A stretch of DNA of 64,000 nt, from NCBI GenBank assembly GCA_963781775.1, contig CAWAHE010000022.1, positions 1 to 64,000 of the forward strand. The letters are read 5' to 3'. The position numbers and the translations under genes were made by a program. This document shows, one piece after another, positions 9,466 through 18,922 of this stretch. The notes beneath the pieces were generated by a model, which ran no database searches, was not told the DNA's origin, and saw nothing but the letters and a program-made list of their open reading frames with translations. This DNA is from CAVSRC01 sp963781775 (GTDB lineage: Bacteria > Pseudomonadota > Alphaproteobacteria > Rhizobiales > Kaistiaceae). Within the stretch, counting starts at the first letter, position 1. Each line of letters opens with the position of its first letter.

Positions 9466-11926
9466 CTACATCTTCACGCGGGCGTTGGCCGGATCGTAGA
9501 GCGGCCGCATGTGAAGCTTTGCCGGCACGGTGACGGTCGCGACCTCGAGGGCGTAGTCGCCGGAGCTCAGAAACGCGTCGTCGACGCCGGCCGGATTGCG
9601 CACGTAGCCAAGCCCGACATTGGCGCCGACCGTGTAGCCCCAGCCGCCGCTGGAGAGATAGCCGACCGGTTTGCCGTCACGCAGGATGGTCTCGCGGCCG
9701 GCAAGCAGGATTGAAGGGTCTTCGACGGTGAAGGCCGCCAGGCGCTTCACCAGCGGTGCGGCGGCCGCCTTTTCAAGCGCCGCGCGGCCGCGAAAAGGAA
9801 TGCCCGACTTCAGCTTCACCGCCCAGCCGAGCCCTGCCTCGAACGGATTGTCGTTCGGCGTGATGTCCGCGCCCCAGGCGCGATAGCCCTTTTCCAGCCG
9901 CAGCGATTCGATGGCGCGATAGCCGGCCGGCACGATGCCGTGCGGTTCACCGGCAGCCATCAGCGCATCGAACACCGCGCCGGTGTCGCCGATCGCGACA
10001 TGCAATTCCCAGCCGAGTTCGCCGACATAGGTGACGCGTAGTGCGCGCGCCGGCTTGCCGGCGATCATGATCTCGCGTACCGCGCCGAACGGAACCGCAT
10101 CGTTCGACAGGTCGGCATCGGTGGTGGCGGCGAGAACGTCGCGTGATCGCGGGCCCATCAGCGACAGCGTGCCCCAGTCTTCCGTGACGTCGGTCAGCGT
10201 GACATCGAGGCCGGCGGGAACGTTCTGCGCGATCCAGGCCAGATCGTGCGTGCGGAACCCGGTGCCGGTGACGACGTAGAAGCGATCCTCGTCGAGCCGC
10301 GCCACGGTGAGGTCGCATTCGATGCCGCCGCGCGCATTGAGCATCTGGGTATAGGTCAGCCGTGCCAGGCGCGCGCGCGACGTCGTTGGACGCGATCCAC
10401 GACAGCGCCTCGGCGGCTCCCCTGCCCGTCACCTCGAACTTGGCAAAAGATGACTGATCGAAGACGGCAACGCGTTCACGCGTGGCCCGGTGCTCCGCGC
10501 CGACAGCGTCAAACCAGTTGCCGCGGCCGAAGGAGTGGCTGTCGCGTGGATCGACACCTTCCGGCGCGAACCAGTTGGCGCGCTCCCAGCCCAGCTTGGA
10601 ACCGAAGACGGCGCGGCGCGACTTGAGGCGCGCGTAGAGCGGCGAGACGATGCGCGGCCGGCCGCTTTCGTATTCTTCAAGCGGGAAAGCGATGGCGTAG
10701 TGCTTGCCGTAGGCCTCGAGCGTGCGCTCGCGGGTCCAGGCGCGGTCCTTGTGCAGCCCGGAGAAGCGGCGGATGTCCACGGTCCACAGATCCATCGGCT
10801 GTTCGCCGGCCGACACCCACTGGGCCAGCACCCAACCGGCGCCCCCGGCCGAGGCAATGCCGAAAGCGTTGAACCCGGCACCGACGAAGAAGCCGCGCAG
10901 TTCCGGCGCCTCGCCGAGGATGAAGTTGCCGTCGGGCGTGAACGATTCCGGCCCGTTGATCATCTGCTTGATGCCGGCGGTTTCCAGAGCCGGAAGCCGG
11001 GCAAGAGCGGCTTCCATGTGCTGCTCGAAGTGATCCCAGTCGTCGTCGAGAAGACGGAAGGCGAAATCGTCGGGATAAGCGCCGGTTTCGCCCGCTGGCA
11101 CCCAGGCGACCGGGTTCGGCTCGTAGCCGCCGAAGGCGAGCCCGCCGACCTCCTCCTTGAAATAGGTGCGCCGGTCGGGATCGCGGACCGTCGCCATGCC
11201 GGCTGCGACGCCGGCGATCGGTTCGGTGATCACGTATTGATGCTTCACCGCCTGGAGCGGCACGGTGACGCCAGCCATCGCGGCGATCTGGCCCGACCAC
11301 AGGCCGGCGCAGAGCACCACCTTGTCGCAGCGGATATCGCCGGCGCTGGTGCGCACGCCGGTCACGCGGCCATTCGCGACCGCAAAGCCTGTGCAGGCGA
11401 TGCTTTCGACGATCCTCGCGCCATGCATGCGCGCGCCTCGCGCCAACGACTGCGTGATATCGGACGGGCTCGCCTGGCCGTCGGTCGGCATGAAGGTGGC
11501 GCCGACCAGATCGTCGACATCGATCAGCGGCCACATTGCCTTGGCCTCGGCCGGCGACAACAGATGCATGTCGAGGCCGAAGGAGCGCGCTGTCGTCGCC
11601 TGACGGCGGAACTCGGTCCAGCGTTCGTCGTTGCAGGCGAGCCGCAGGCACCCGGTCTGGCGCCAGCCGGTGGCGAGGCCGGTCTCCGCCTCAAGCCGCC
11701 CGTAGAGGCCGGCGGAATAACGCAGGACCTGCGTGATCGCCGCCGAAGAGCGCAACTGACCGACGAGGCCGGCGGCATGCCACGTCGAGCCGCCAGTCAG
11801 CGTGCCGCGTTCGATGAGAACGACGTCGGCCTTGTGGTCGCGGGCGAGATGATAGGCGGTGGAACAACCGATGATGCCGCCGCCGATGACCACGACTTCG
11901 GCCTGCGACGGCAAGCTCCCCGTCAT
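9466..11926 (-). pseudogene. FAD-dependent dimethylglycine/sarcosine dehydrogenase-like protein, one frameshift
   Basis: Joined across one frameshift, the gene encodes about 819 residues. An N-terminal DadA-type FAD domain (VVVIGGGIIGCSTAYHLA, 11-28; LTGGSTWHAAGLVGQ) is followed by a linker and a GcvT-like tetrahydrofolate-binding domain (LTYTQMLNARGGIECDLTV, then an aminomethyltransferase C-terminal barrel). The family oxidatively demethylates N-methyl glycine derivatives and passes the one-carbon unit to folate. At about 10363 one extra base moves the frame: before it reads SNDVARAPG, and one base later RLTYTQML continues the family exactly. Uncorrected, the frame stops at 9947. The ATG overlaps the upstream kinase stop (ATGA). 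Sequencing error or recent inactivation are both possible. Confidence 0.8.
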
Positions 11927-12825
11927 GCGTGGGCTACGCGATAGCTCGCATAGGTCCGTGCAAAACGGTCCATGTAGTCGGCGGTGTAGGCGGTATAATC
12001 GTAATCGAGCGTCGAATAGATCTCCGACACCATGCTCCACATCGTCTCGCGCAGGAGCGAGGCGCACTTCATAGCGTCATAGCTGGTGCGCAGCCGCTCA
12101 TCGACGGCGCGGCCGAAATAGGCCTGCAGCAATTTCTCTTCGGCGTCGCGATCGAACTGGCAGTTGGACGCCAGGTTGGCGAGATCGAACAGCGGCGAAT
12201 TGAAACCGCCATAGTCCCAGTCGATCAGCCACAGACGCTGGCCGTCCTCGATGAAATTGCCGGGCAGGAGATCGTTGTGGCCGAAGACAAAATCGACCGG
12301 GCCGACCGCGAGTTCCAAGCCATCGGCGGCGTCGACAAGATCGGCCAGGCGCGAGGCGTAGCGGCTGCCGGACTCGTCGAGCGTGCGGGCGTAGTCGCGG
12401 ATGACGTGGAACACCCAGAAGGCCAGCGCCGGACCGCGCAGGTAACGCGGCATGTCGCGATGCACGCGCTTGATCAGCGGCACCACCTTGGCGAGACGCG
12501 TTGGATCGCGCAGGTCTTCGGCCGTGCAGGTGTGGCCGTCGATGAAGCGCATGACGATGATATCGGGACCGGCGTGAACCACTTCCGGCGAGACGCCGGC
12601 GGCATGGGCGGCCATGGACGCGGCGCGCTCGTTGAAGCGCATGATGTGATGCACGGGAATGTCGTCGCCGACGCGCACGAAGTAGGCCTTGCCGTCGTCT
12701 TCGACGCGGAAATTGAGATTGGTGATACCGCCGTCGATGCGTCGTGGCGCAATCGGCCCGTGCCAGAAATCAAGCCTGCGGATGCGCTCGATAGCCGCCG
12801 CTTCTCCGGCTGACTGGGCGCTCAT
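11923..12825 (-). CDS. Choline/aminoglycoside kinase-like phosphotransferase
   Basis: A 300-residue APH/choline-kinase fold protein. The catalytic loop FGHNDLLPGNF (181-191) and metal-binding LIDWDYGGFNSPLFDLAN (200-217) are intact, and GGITNLNFRV (32-41) is the nucleotide-binding strand typical of choline/ethanolamine kinase homologues. It probably phosphorylates a small amino alcohol or related substrate in the cytoplasm. The start ATG at 12825 lacks a strong Shine-Dalgarno. The frame extends upstream to 13071, but that part has no family features. The downstream dehydrogenase is translationally coupled (ATGA), so the pair likely serves one N-methylated amine or choline-derived pathway; this is inference from linkage. 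Confidence 0.8.
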   Translation of the reverse strand: MSAQSAGEAAAIERIRRLDFWHGPIAPRRIDGGITNLNFRVEDDGKAYFVRVGDDIPVHHIMRFNERAASMAAHAAGVSPEVVHAGPDIIVMRFIDGHTCTAEDLRDPTRLAKVVPLIKRVHRDMPRYLRGPALAFWVFHVIRDYARTLDESGSRYASRLADLVDAADGLELAVGPVDFVFGHNDLLPGNFIEDGQRLWLIDWDYGGFNSPLFDLANLASNCQFDRDAEEKLLQAYFGRAVDERLRTSYDAMKCASLLRETMWSMVSEIYSTLDYDYTAYTADYMDRFARTYASYRVAHA

Positions 12826-13118
12826 GTCGCGGGTGCCGTCACGCTGGGGATCCGGACTCTTGAGCGGGGCATGGCGGGAGGAAGGCAGGGTGATGATGGC
12901 TGACAAGGCAGTTTCGCCCGGATTCCGTGTGGATTCAATGAAGCCGCGGCCGAACGCGACAAAGGTAGCCGGCAAACAGGAGTCCATAGAGTATCCCAGG
13001 CGTGTGCGCTGTGAAGATGAGCACAGGCGGCCGTCGGGTCGTGGCGTTATGCCACCGGCGCGGAGTCGCATAGCCGGGGGCCCTGTGTCAAAATCCGCCG
13101 TGAGGGAGCAAGCGGAAA
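12826..13118. other. Divergent intergenic region
   Basis: About 290 bases between the divergent kinase and ferritin-like/CDGSH genes. It must hold promoters for both. I see no clear -35/-10 pair, palindrome or conserved small gene. An in-frame upstream extension of the kinase gene covers part of it. Confidence 0.35.
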
Positions 13119-15071
13119 ATGGCGGAAGAACCCAAGATCCGGATCGAGACCCGCGAGGAGCTGATCTACCTCCTCGCCGAAGCCTCGGCGATCGAGCACA
13201 ATTTGATGTGCTGCTATCTCTACGCGGCCTGGAGCCTGAAGCGCGACGAACGCGATGGCCTCACGGCGGCGCAGGCCAAGGCCACGCAGCGCTGGGCCCG
13301 CGCGGTCACCTCGGTCGCCATAGAGGAGATGACCCACCTGACGCTGGCGAGCAATCTGCTCGTCTCGATCGGCGCCGCACCACATTTTTCGCGGCCGAAC
13401 TTTCCGATCCCGCCCGGCTATCATCCGTCCGGCGTGGTCGTTGAACTGGCCGGCTTCTCGCGCGCCGTGCTCGATCATTTCATTTTCCTCGAGCGGCCCG
13501 AGGGCAACGACCTGCGGGACAGCAAGGAGTTCGTGCCGGCCGCCGAATATCACCGCACGATGCCCAAGGGCCGGCTGATGCCGAGCGCCCAGGACTACGG
13601 CACCGTCGGTCACCTCTATCGCGGCATCCGGCATGGACTGGAGGTGCTGACCCACCATATCGGCGAGGCGTCGCTCTTCTGCGGCGATCCGGCCTCGCAG
13701 GTCGGTCCCGCCGATGCGTCCCTGCCCGGCCTCACGATTGTGAAGGACCTGAAGAGCGCCGAAGACGCGATCGAGACCATCATTGAACAGGGCGAAGGCG
13801 CGCCCGGCCACAGCGACAACAGCCACTACAACCGCTTCCTCGCCGTCCGGCGCGAATACGACGAATTCCTCGCCGCCGATCCGGAATTCCAGCCGGCCTT
13901 CCCGGTGGCGCACAACCCGACCATGCGGCCGCCACTCGACCCGCACACCCGGGTCCACATCAACAGCCGCGACGCCGCGCCGATCCTCGACTTCGCCAAC
14001 TCACTCTACGGCCACATGCTGCGTTGCCTGGTGCAGGCGTTCGGACGCGGCGCCGAAGACGAACTGGGCAAGCGCTTCTTCATCGGCACGGCCATCGATC
14101 TGATGGAGCAACTGCCGCCGGTCGGTCATTTTCTCGCGAGCCTGCCGGCCAGCCACACCCACCACCCCGGGGTGAATGCCGGGGTCACGTTCACGACCTT
14201 GCGCGACTTGCAGCGCCTGCCGCATGGGCCGGGCGAGAAGCGCATGATGGCGGAACGGATCGCGGAACTCGCCAAGCATGCCCGGCATATCTTTCCGGCC
14301 GGACACGCGCTTGCCGGCGCGGCGGATGCACTCGACGCGATGTTGCCGCGCTTCGGCGTAACGACGCTGAAAACCGTCGGCAAGGAACACCCGCTACCGC
14401 CGCCGCCGAAGGCGGACGATCTGCCGTCGGGAAGCGCGACCTGCGAGATCGTGGCCGGGCGCGAGCTCGACATCGTCTATGACGGCGTGCGCTGCATCCA
14501 CGCCCGTTACTGCGTGCTGGGCGCGCCGACCGTGTTCAAGGCCAACACGCCGGGCGACTGGATCTTCCCCGATGCAGTGGCGACCGACGCGCTGGTGCGC
14601 GTGGCGCACAATTGCCCGTCGGGCGCTATCGCCTACCGGCGCAAGGACGGCGGACCGCAAGAGACGGCGCCGCCGGTCAACCTGATCCGCCTGCGCGAGA
14701 ACGGCCCCTACGCCTTCCACGGTCCACTGACCATCGACGGCGAAAGCGTGGGCTTCCGGGCGACGCTCTGCCGCTGCGGCGCATCAAAGAACAAGCCGTT
14801 CTGCGACGGCTCGCACAACGCGATCGGCTTCAAGGCGACCGGCGAGCCGGACACACACCCGTCCGAGCCGCTCGCGGTGCGCGACGGCGCCGTGGAGATC
14901 GCGCCGCAGAAGGACGGACCGCTTCAAGTCAGCGGCAACCTCGAAATCGTCAGCGGAACCGGACGCACCGTCGACCGCGTGACGGGCGCGCGCCTGTGTC
15001 GGTGCGGCGGGTCGCGCAACAAGCCGTTTTGCGACAACACGCATCTCAGGATCGGGTTCAAGTCGGACTAG
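13119..15071 (+). CDS. Ferritin-like / divergent 4Fe-4S / double CDGSH iron-sulfur protein
   Basis: A 650-residue four-module protein. Residues 10-230 are a ferritin-like domain of the VioB/iminophenyl-pyruvate synthase type, with candidate di-iron ligands Glu26, Glu69/Glu70 and His73 and a second helix pair around THHIGEASLFCGD. Residues about 445-515 resemble the divergent mono-cluster 4Fe-4S domain (RCIHARYC ... HNCPSGAIAY). Two CDGSH domains follow: LCRCGASKNKPFCDGSH (about 550-566) and LCRCGGSRNKPFCDNTH (about 626-642), both keeping the 3Cys:1His cluster ligands. GGGAG precedes the ATG. It is probably a cytoplasmic redox enzyme; the substrate is unknown. The deacetylase gene follows 56 bases downstream. 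Confidence 0.82.
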   Translation: MAEEPKIRIETREELIYLLAEASAIEHNLMCCYLYAAWSLKRDERDGLTAAQAKATQRWARAVTSVAIEEMTHLTLASNLLVSIGAAPHFSRPNFPIPPGYHPSGVVVELAGFSRAVLDHFIFLERPEGNDLRDSKEFVPAAEYHRTMPKGRLMPSAQDYGTVGHLYRGIRHGLEVLTHHIGEASLFCGDPASQVGPADASLPGLTIVKDLKSAEDAIETIIEQGEGAPGHSDNSHYNRFLAVRREYDEFLAADPEFQPAFPVAHNPTMRPPLDPHTRVHINSRDAAPILDFANSLYGHMLRCLVQAFGRGAEDELGKRFFIGTAIDLMEQLPPVGHFLASLPASHTHHPGVNAGVTFTTLRDLQRLPHGPGEKRMMAERIAELAKHARHIFPAGHALAGAADALDAMLPRFGVTTLKTVGKEHPLPPPPKADDLPSGSATCEIVAGRELDIVYDGVRCIHARYCVLGAPTVFKANTPGDWIFPDAVATDALVRVAHNCPSGAIAYRRKDGGPQETAPPVNLIRLRENGPYAFHGPLTIDGESVGFRATLCRCGASKNKPFCDGSHNAIGFKATGEPDTHPSEPLAVRDGAVEIAPQKDGPLQVSGNLEIVSGTGRTVDRVTGARLCRCGGSRNKPFCDNTHLRIGFKSD

Positions 15072-15127
15072 GCGCCGCTGGCGCGGCGATTGCATCGACC
15101 GCCTTTGTCCGCGATCCGGAGTTCTCC

Positions 15128-16015
15128 ATGTCGCTTGCCGGCCACGATCGTTTTCCGTACCGCTCGATCCGCAAGACGATCGCCCGCACCTGGCCAAACG
15201 GCAAAGGGCTGGCGGTCTATCTCGGCATCAACCTCGAACATTTCGCTTTCGGCGACGGGCTGGGCGCACAACTGGTGCCGTCGATCGGCCAGCCGGATGT
15301 CCTCAACTACGCGTGGCGCGACTACGGCAACCGGGTTGGCGCGTGGCGGATGATCGATCTCCTCGACGCGCTCTCCTTGCCGGCGACGGTGCTCGTCAAT
15401 TCAAGCCTGCTCGACTATTGCCCCGAGCTCGTCGACGCGCATCACCGGCGCGGCGACGAGATCGCCGGGCACGGGCGCAGCAATTCCGAACACCAGAGCG
15501 GGCTTTCCGAGCAGCGCGAATACGACCTGATCTCGGAGGCAACGCTGAAGCTGTCGGAGCATTTCGGCCGGCCGCCGGCGGGATGGCTGGGGCCGTGGAT
15601 CGCCCAGACGCGGCTCACACCCGACCTCCTCAAGGAATGGGGATACCGCTATCTGCTCGACTGGTGTCACGACGATCGGCCAACCTGGATGAAGACGCGC
15701 GCGGGACCGATCCTCGCGGTGCCCTATCCGCAGGAGATCAACGACATCCCGGCGATCGCCGTGCGGCGGACGGACGCCGCCGCGTTCGCAGACATGATCG
15801 TCGATCAGTTCGACGAGATGCTCGAACAGTCGCGCGATCAGGCTCTCGTCATGGGGATTGCGCTGCACCCTTACATTGTCGGCCAGCCGTTTCGCCTGAG
15901 GCACCTCGCCCGCGCGCTTCGCCATATCGCGACGACGCGCGACACGATCTGGCTGACCACCGCCGGCGCAGTGGCGGAGGCCTGGGCGACGCTGGAGCCG
16001 CCGCCTTCAGGCTGA
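15128..16015 (+). CDS. Polysaccharide deacetylase family protein (PuuE/HpPgdA-like)
   Basis: A 295-residue NodB-fold hydrolase without a signal peptide. The early YLGINLEHFAFGDGLGAQ and LVNSSLLDYCPEL, then GDEIAGHGRSNSEHQS, match the cytoplasmic branch that includes the cofactor-independent allantoinase PuuE and Helicobacter PgdA-type enzymes. The His-rich GHG..NSEH segment is the metal-binding site. The substrate could be allantoin, another amide or a peptidoglycan fragment; sequence alone does not decide. The ATG at 15128 follows the ferritin/CDGSH gene closely, so both may be co-transcribed. The 3' end overlaps the convergent aquaporin gene by nine bases. Confidence 0.78.
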   Translation: MSLAGHDRFPYRSIRKTIARTWPNGKGLAVYLGINLEHFAFGDGLGAQLVPSIGQPDVLNYAWRDYGNRVGAWRMIDLLDALSLPATVLVNSSLLDYCPELVDAHHRRGDEIAGHGRSNSEHQSGLSEQREYDLISEATLKLSEHFGRPPAGWLGPWIAQTRLTPDLLKEWGYRYLLDWCHDDRPTWMKTRAGPILAVPYPQEINDIPAIAVRRTDAAAFADMIVDQFDEMLEQSRDQALVMGIALHPYIVGQPFRLRHLARALRHIATTRDTIWLTTAGAVAEAWATLEPPPSG

Positions 16016-16679
16016 CGGCGAGCGCCCGAAGAGCCAGCCGGCAAGAACCGCCGCCAGCAGTGCACCGACAATCTCGGCAAGAATGAAGCCCGGCACGTCG
16101 AACAAGGCGATTCCGGAAAACGTCGTGGTGAAGCCGCGGGCAAGCGTCACGGCCGGGTTGGCAAAGCTGGTCGAGGCCGTGAACCAGTAGGCGGCGGTAA
16201 TCACCAGACCGACCAGCCAGGGCACCGCCGCCGGGGCGTGGCGGATGCCGCCGAGGATGACCAGGACCAGCGAAAAGGTGGCGACGATTTCCGCCAGCCA
16301 TTGCGACGGACCGGAGCGACCGTGGATGCCGATGGCGAGCGGCGTCAGGTCGAACATCAGGTGGGCGACGATGGTGCCGGCAATGCCGCCCAGGCATTGC
16401 GCCACGACGTAGGGCACGAGATCGCCGCGCGGGAAGGTGCCGCGGATCGGCGAAGACCAGGCTGACCGCCGGATTGAAGTGGGCGCCCGACAGCGGCGCG
16501 AAGATCGCGATGATGACGACCAGGATGGCGCCGGTCGGGATCGTGTTGCAGAGGAGCGCCAGCGCGAGATTGCCACCCGACAGGCGCTCGGCCATGACGC
16601 CGGAGCCGACAACGGTGGCGACGAGGAGCGCCGTGCCCAGGGCCTCGGCGGCAAGGCGGCGTGGCAGCGGTTCAAGCAA
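16007..16679 (-). pseudogene. aqpS: Aquaglyceroporin (AqpS-like, arsenic-linked), one frameshift
   Basis: A MIP-family channel of about 223 residues when one frameshift is repaired. The first half (RLAAEALGTALLVATVVGSG ... GAHFNPAVSLVFA) holds the first NPA box. The second half (RGTFPRGDLVPYVVAQCLGG ... TSFANPAVTLARGFTTTFSG) holds the second NPA box in another frame. A single extra base near 16448 (GCC-G-ATC on the minus strand) separates them. In Sinorhizobium meliloti AqpS lets arsenite made by ArsC leave the cell, and here it follows arsC directly. The likely start is TTG at 16679; a CTG overlapping the arsC stop is an alternative. Confidence 0.78.
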
Positions 16680-16684
16680 CGGCG

Positions 16685-17209
16685 TCAGGCAGCCGACGAC
16701 GTATCGGCCTTGCTGTCGTCCGTGCGGCCAATGTCGTGGAGACGATGATGCAGGCTGACATCGTCGAGACGCGGCAGGTTGACGAAGATGCCAATGCGCC
16801 GCGCCAGCATGCGATAGGCGTCGTCGAACGCGAGCTGGATTTCGGCCGGCGTTCCGGTCGCGGCCGCCGGATCGGGGATGCCCCAATGCGCGGATGTCGG
16901 ATGGCCCGGCCAGATCGGGCAGACTTCGCCGGCGGCGTCGTCGCAGACGGTGAAGATGAAATCCATCTCCGGCGCGCCCGGCGCCGCGAACTCGTCCCAG
17001 CTTTTGGAACGGAACGCGCTGGTGTCGTAGCCGAGCCCCTTCAGCACCGTGAGGGTGCATGGATGGATCGCGCCGCGCGGCTGGCTGCCGGCGGAATAGG
17101 CCTTGAAGCGGCCTTTGCCCTCGCGGTTGAGGATGGCCTCGGCCATGACCGAGCGGGCCGAATTGCCCGTGCACAGGAACAGAACATTGTAATAGGCCCG
17201 GTCGTTCAT
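16685..17209 (-). CDS. arsC: Arsenate reductase, low-molecular-weight phosphatase type
   Basis: A 174-residue thioredoxin-linked ArsC. The P-loop LCTGNSARS with nucleophilic Cys13 lies at the N-terminus. FTVCDDAAGEVCPIWPG carries the redox cysteines of the catalytic triad region, followed by HWGIPDPA. It reduces arsenate to arsenite in the cytoplasm. I start at the ATG at 17209 because GAGGAG sits a few bases upstream; an ATG at 17227 adds six residues. The upstream thioredoxin and CcdA genes and downstream aqpS make a plausible arsenic operon. No arsR is in this cluster. Confidence 0.88.
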   Translation of the reverse strand: MNDRAYYNVLFLCTGNSARSVMAEAILNREGKGRFKAYSAGSQPRGAIHPCTLTVLKGLGYDTSAFRSKSWDEFAAPGAPEMDFIFTVCDDAAGEVCPIWPGHPTSAHWGIPDPAAATGTPAEIQLAFDDAYRMLARRIGIFVNLPRLDDVSLHHRLHDIGRTDDSKADTSSAA

Positions 17210-17287
17210 CCCGCTCCTCGCGTTCACCTTCCGATGGCGGGTTTCTTGGCCGCGTCGTGTGACAGTGATGTGACGAACGCGGTTGGG

Positions 17288-18007
17288 TCAGTAGCGGGTC
17301 GTCAATTCGGTGAGCCAGTCGGGCGAGGCCTGCACCAGAGCGCTCTCGATTGTCCGGTCGTAGCCGGCGAGAATCGCCACCCCGACGATGACGAGGATCG
17401 CGCCGAGGGCGGCCTTGGTTCCCTTGCCGGCGCCGGCCAGCCGGTCGCGCCAGCGCAGGAGAGCGGCGCGCGACAGCGTGCCGAGGAGCGCCAGCGGCAG
17501 CGCGGCGCCGAGGCCGAAGACGAGCATCGTGGCGGCGACGACGCCAAGATCGCGGCCCTGCGCGGCGAGCAGCGAGGCGGCGCCGAGAGTCGGCCCGACG
17601 CACGGTATCCAGACCGCACCGAGGAGCAGGCCGAGGGCGAACTGGCCGCCGACGCCGGCGGTCGAGAACCCGCCGAAACGCTGCTCCGTCCAGTTGCTCA
17701 CCGGGCCGGCGGCGAGCGCCAATCGGGTCTGGAATGCCGGCACCACCAGGACGACACCAAGCGCCACGAACAGGACCGCCGCGAGCCCGCGGAAGAAATC
17801 CGAATCGAGGCCGATGGAGAAACCGATCGTGGCGACGAACAGGCCGATGACCGTGAAGGACAGGGTAAGGCCGCCGGCGAGCGCCACCGGGCCCCAGCGA
17901 TGCTCGGCCGCGGCGGCGCCGAACACGATCGGCAGTAGCGGCAGCACGCAAGGCGACAGAACCGACAGCACCCCGGAGAGGAAGGCGAGGCCGAGCGTTC
18001 CAATCAT
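17288..18007 (-). CDS. ccdA: CcdA-family thiol:disulfide transporter
   Basis: A 239-residue inner-membrane protein with six hydrophobic segments. The two conserved motifs LSPCVLPLLP (about 17-26) and IPCVGPTLG (about 133-141) carry the cysteine pair that passes electrons from cytoplasmic thioredoxin to the periplasm. The length is typical of short CcdA. It starts 20 bases after the stop of the periplasmic thioredoxin gene, which is probably its partner. The same operon continues to arsC and aqpS. Confidence 0.87.
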   Translation of the reverse strand: MIGTLGLAFLSGVLSVLSPCVLPLLPIVFGAAAAEHRWGPVALAGGLTLSFTVIGLFVATIGFSIGLDSDFFRGLAAVLFVALGVVLVVPAFQTRLALAAGPVSNWTEQRFGGFSTAGVGGQFALGLLLGAVWIPCVGPTLGAASLLAAQGRDLGVVAATMLVFGLGAALPLALLGTLSRAALLRWRDRLAGAGKGTKAALGAILVIVGVAILAGYDRTIESALVQASPDWLTELTTRY

Positions 18008-18026
18008 CGGTGTCGGCTTTCTTGCG

Positions 18027-18443
18027 TCAGACGGCCTTGTCGAGAAGCGCCTGGATTGCCGCCTGGCTCGTTTCCCAGGACAGGCGGCCGACTTCGGCGC
18101 CGCCCTTGAAGGCGATCAGCGTGGCGCGCTGCTGCACGCCGAAAGAGCGCATCAGGTCCTTCTGCGTGTCGTAGTCGATTTCGAACACGGTGAAGGGTTC
18201 GAATTTCGGCTCGGCGAACAGCCCGGCCAGAACCTTGCGCTGCTGGGCGCAGGTGCCGCACCACGTCGCCGATACGTCGATGAGCACGGGCTTGCCGGTC
18301 TTCAGCGCGGCGTCGAATGCGGCGCGATCGAAGGCGACGCGATCCGCGGCGGATGCGAACCGGGATGCTCCGGGGATGGCGACAAAGGCGAGGGTGCCGG
18401 CGATCAGGCCAAGGGCGGTGCGACGGGTAATCATCGGGTTCAT
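18027..18443 (-). CDS. Periplasmic thioredoxin-like protein with Tat-type signal
   Basis: A 138-residue protein. The N-terminus ITRRTALGLIAG has a twin arginine and a hydrophobic core ending near SAA (31-33), so export by Tat or Sec is likely. The thioredoxin fold follows with the active site WCGTC (61-65), DYDTQKDLMRSFGVQQRATLIAF carrying a diverged cis-Pro region (QRATL instead of the usual PT), and a C-terminal helix. It probably receives electrons from CcdA encoded 20 bases downstream. The missing cis-proline could alter substrate choice. It resembles thioredoxin-fold partners of ScsB/CcdA systems; the target is unknown. Confidence 0.8.
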   Translation of the reverse strand: MNPMITRRTALGLIAGTLAFVAIPGASRFASAADRVAFDRAAFDAALKTGKPVLIDVSATWCGTCAQQRKVLAGLFAEPKFEPFTVFEIDYDTQKDLMRSFGVQQRATLIAFKGGAEVGRLSWETSQAAIQALLDKAV

Positions 18444-18539
18444 GTCTCGCGAATGCTTGTTTCGTGGGGCCGATTGTATCCGGCATATTGGCCGAAGACG
18501 TTCACGATCAAGCGGATAGCGATCACAAGCCCGTGGGGA

Positions 18540-18570
18540 GGGGCGGCGCGCGTGGCGTGGGCGCCGCCCC
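18540..18570 (-). terminator. Strong GC hairpin, possible terminator
   Basis: GGGGCGGCGC (18540-18549) and GCGCCGCCCC (18561-18570) form a perfect 10-bp stem with an 11-base loop. It lies just past the end of the small secreted protein gene on the minus strand. No T-run follows in that direction, so it may only partly terminate or may stabilise the transcript end. Confidence 0.4.
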
Positions 18571-18596
18571 CGGGCGAAAGGGTATGCGGTGCGGCC

Positions 18597-18854
18597 TTAC
18601 TCGCCGTCTTCCATCCCTTCGCCCGCCTCACCGTGCTCGCCCTTCTCCGACTCCATGGAGAAATCGGCGATGGCGAGGCGCTTGCCGACAATGCTCCTGC
18701 CGGGCTCAGCCTTTTCCGCCGTCGCCTGACCAGGCTTCGGAGCCAGCGCGAAAAGGTCGTCGCCGGCAGTTGTGGTGGCGGGCTGAGCGAGGGCGTAGGC
18801 GCCGCCGGCGACCAGCGGGATCGCCGCCAGGGCGGCGACAATGATCTTGCGCAT
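18597..18854 (-). CDS. Small secreted protein of unknown function
   Basis: An 85-residue protein with a clear Sec signal peptide (MRKIIVAALAAIPLVAGGAYALA). The mature part is short, charged and probably disordered, ending in an acidic Glu/Gly tail (EKGEHGEAGEGMEDGE). AAGGAA precedes the ATG. I do not recognise the family and see no cysteines or metal motif. It lies between the sensor-kinase operon and the thioredoxin-CcdA-arsC operon on the same strand, flanked by hairpins on both sides, so it is probably its own transcript. Confidence 0.6.
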   Translation of the reverse strand: MRKIIVAALAAIPLVAGGAYALAQPATTTAGDDLFALAPKPGQATAEKAEPGRSIVGKRLAIADFSMESEKGEHGEAGEGMEDGE

Positions 18855-18922
18855 GTTTCTTGTTCCTTTCTTGCGGTGCCGGGGAAATCGCCCGGATCGC
18901 CCGGAGACTTACGCGAGGCAGC

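Noticed and set aside
10490..11944. 484-residue plus-strand open frame
   Set aside because: Antisense to the FAD-dependent dehydrogenase; no motif and atypical composition.
15849..17951. 700-residue minus-strand open frame
   Set aside because: It passes through four genes in a wrong frame. Only the short stretch with the first NPA box of the aquaporin is real, and it was assigned to that gene.
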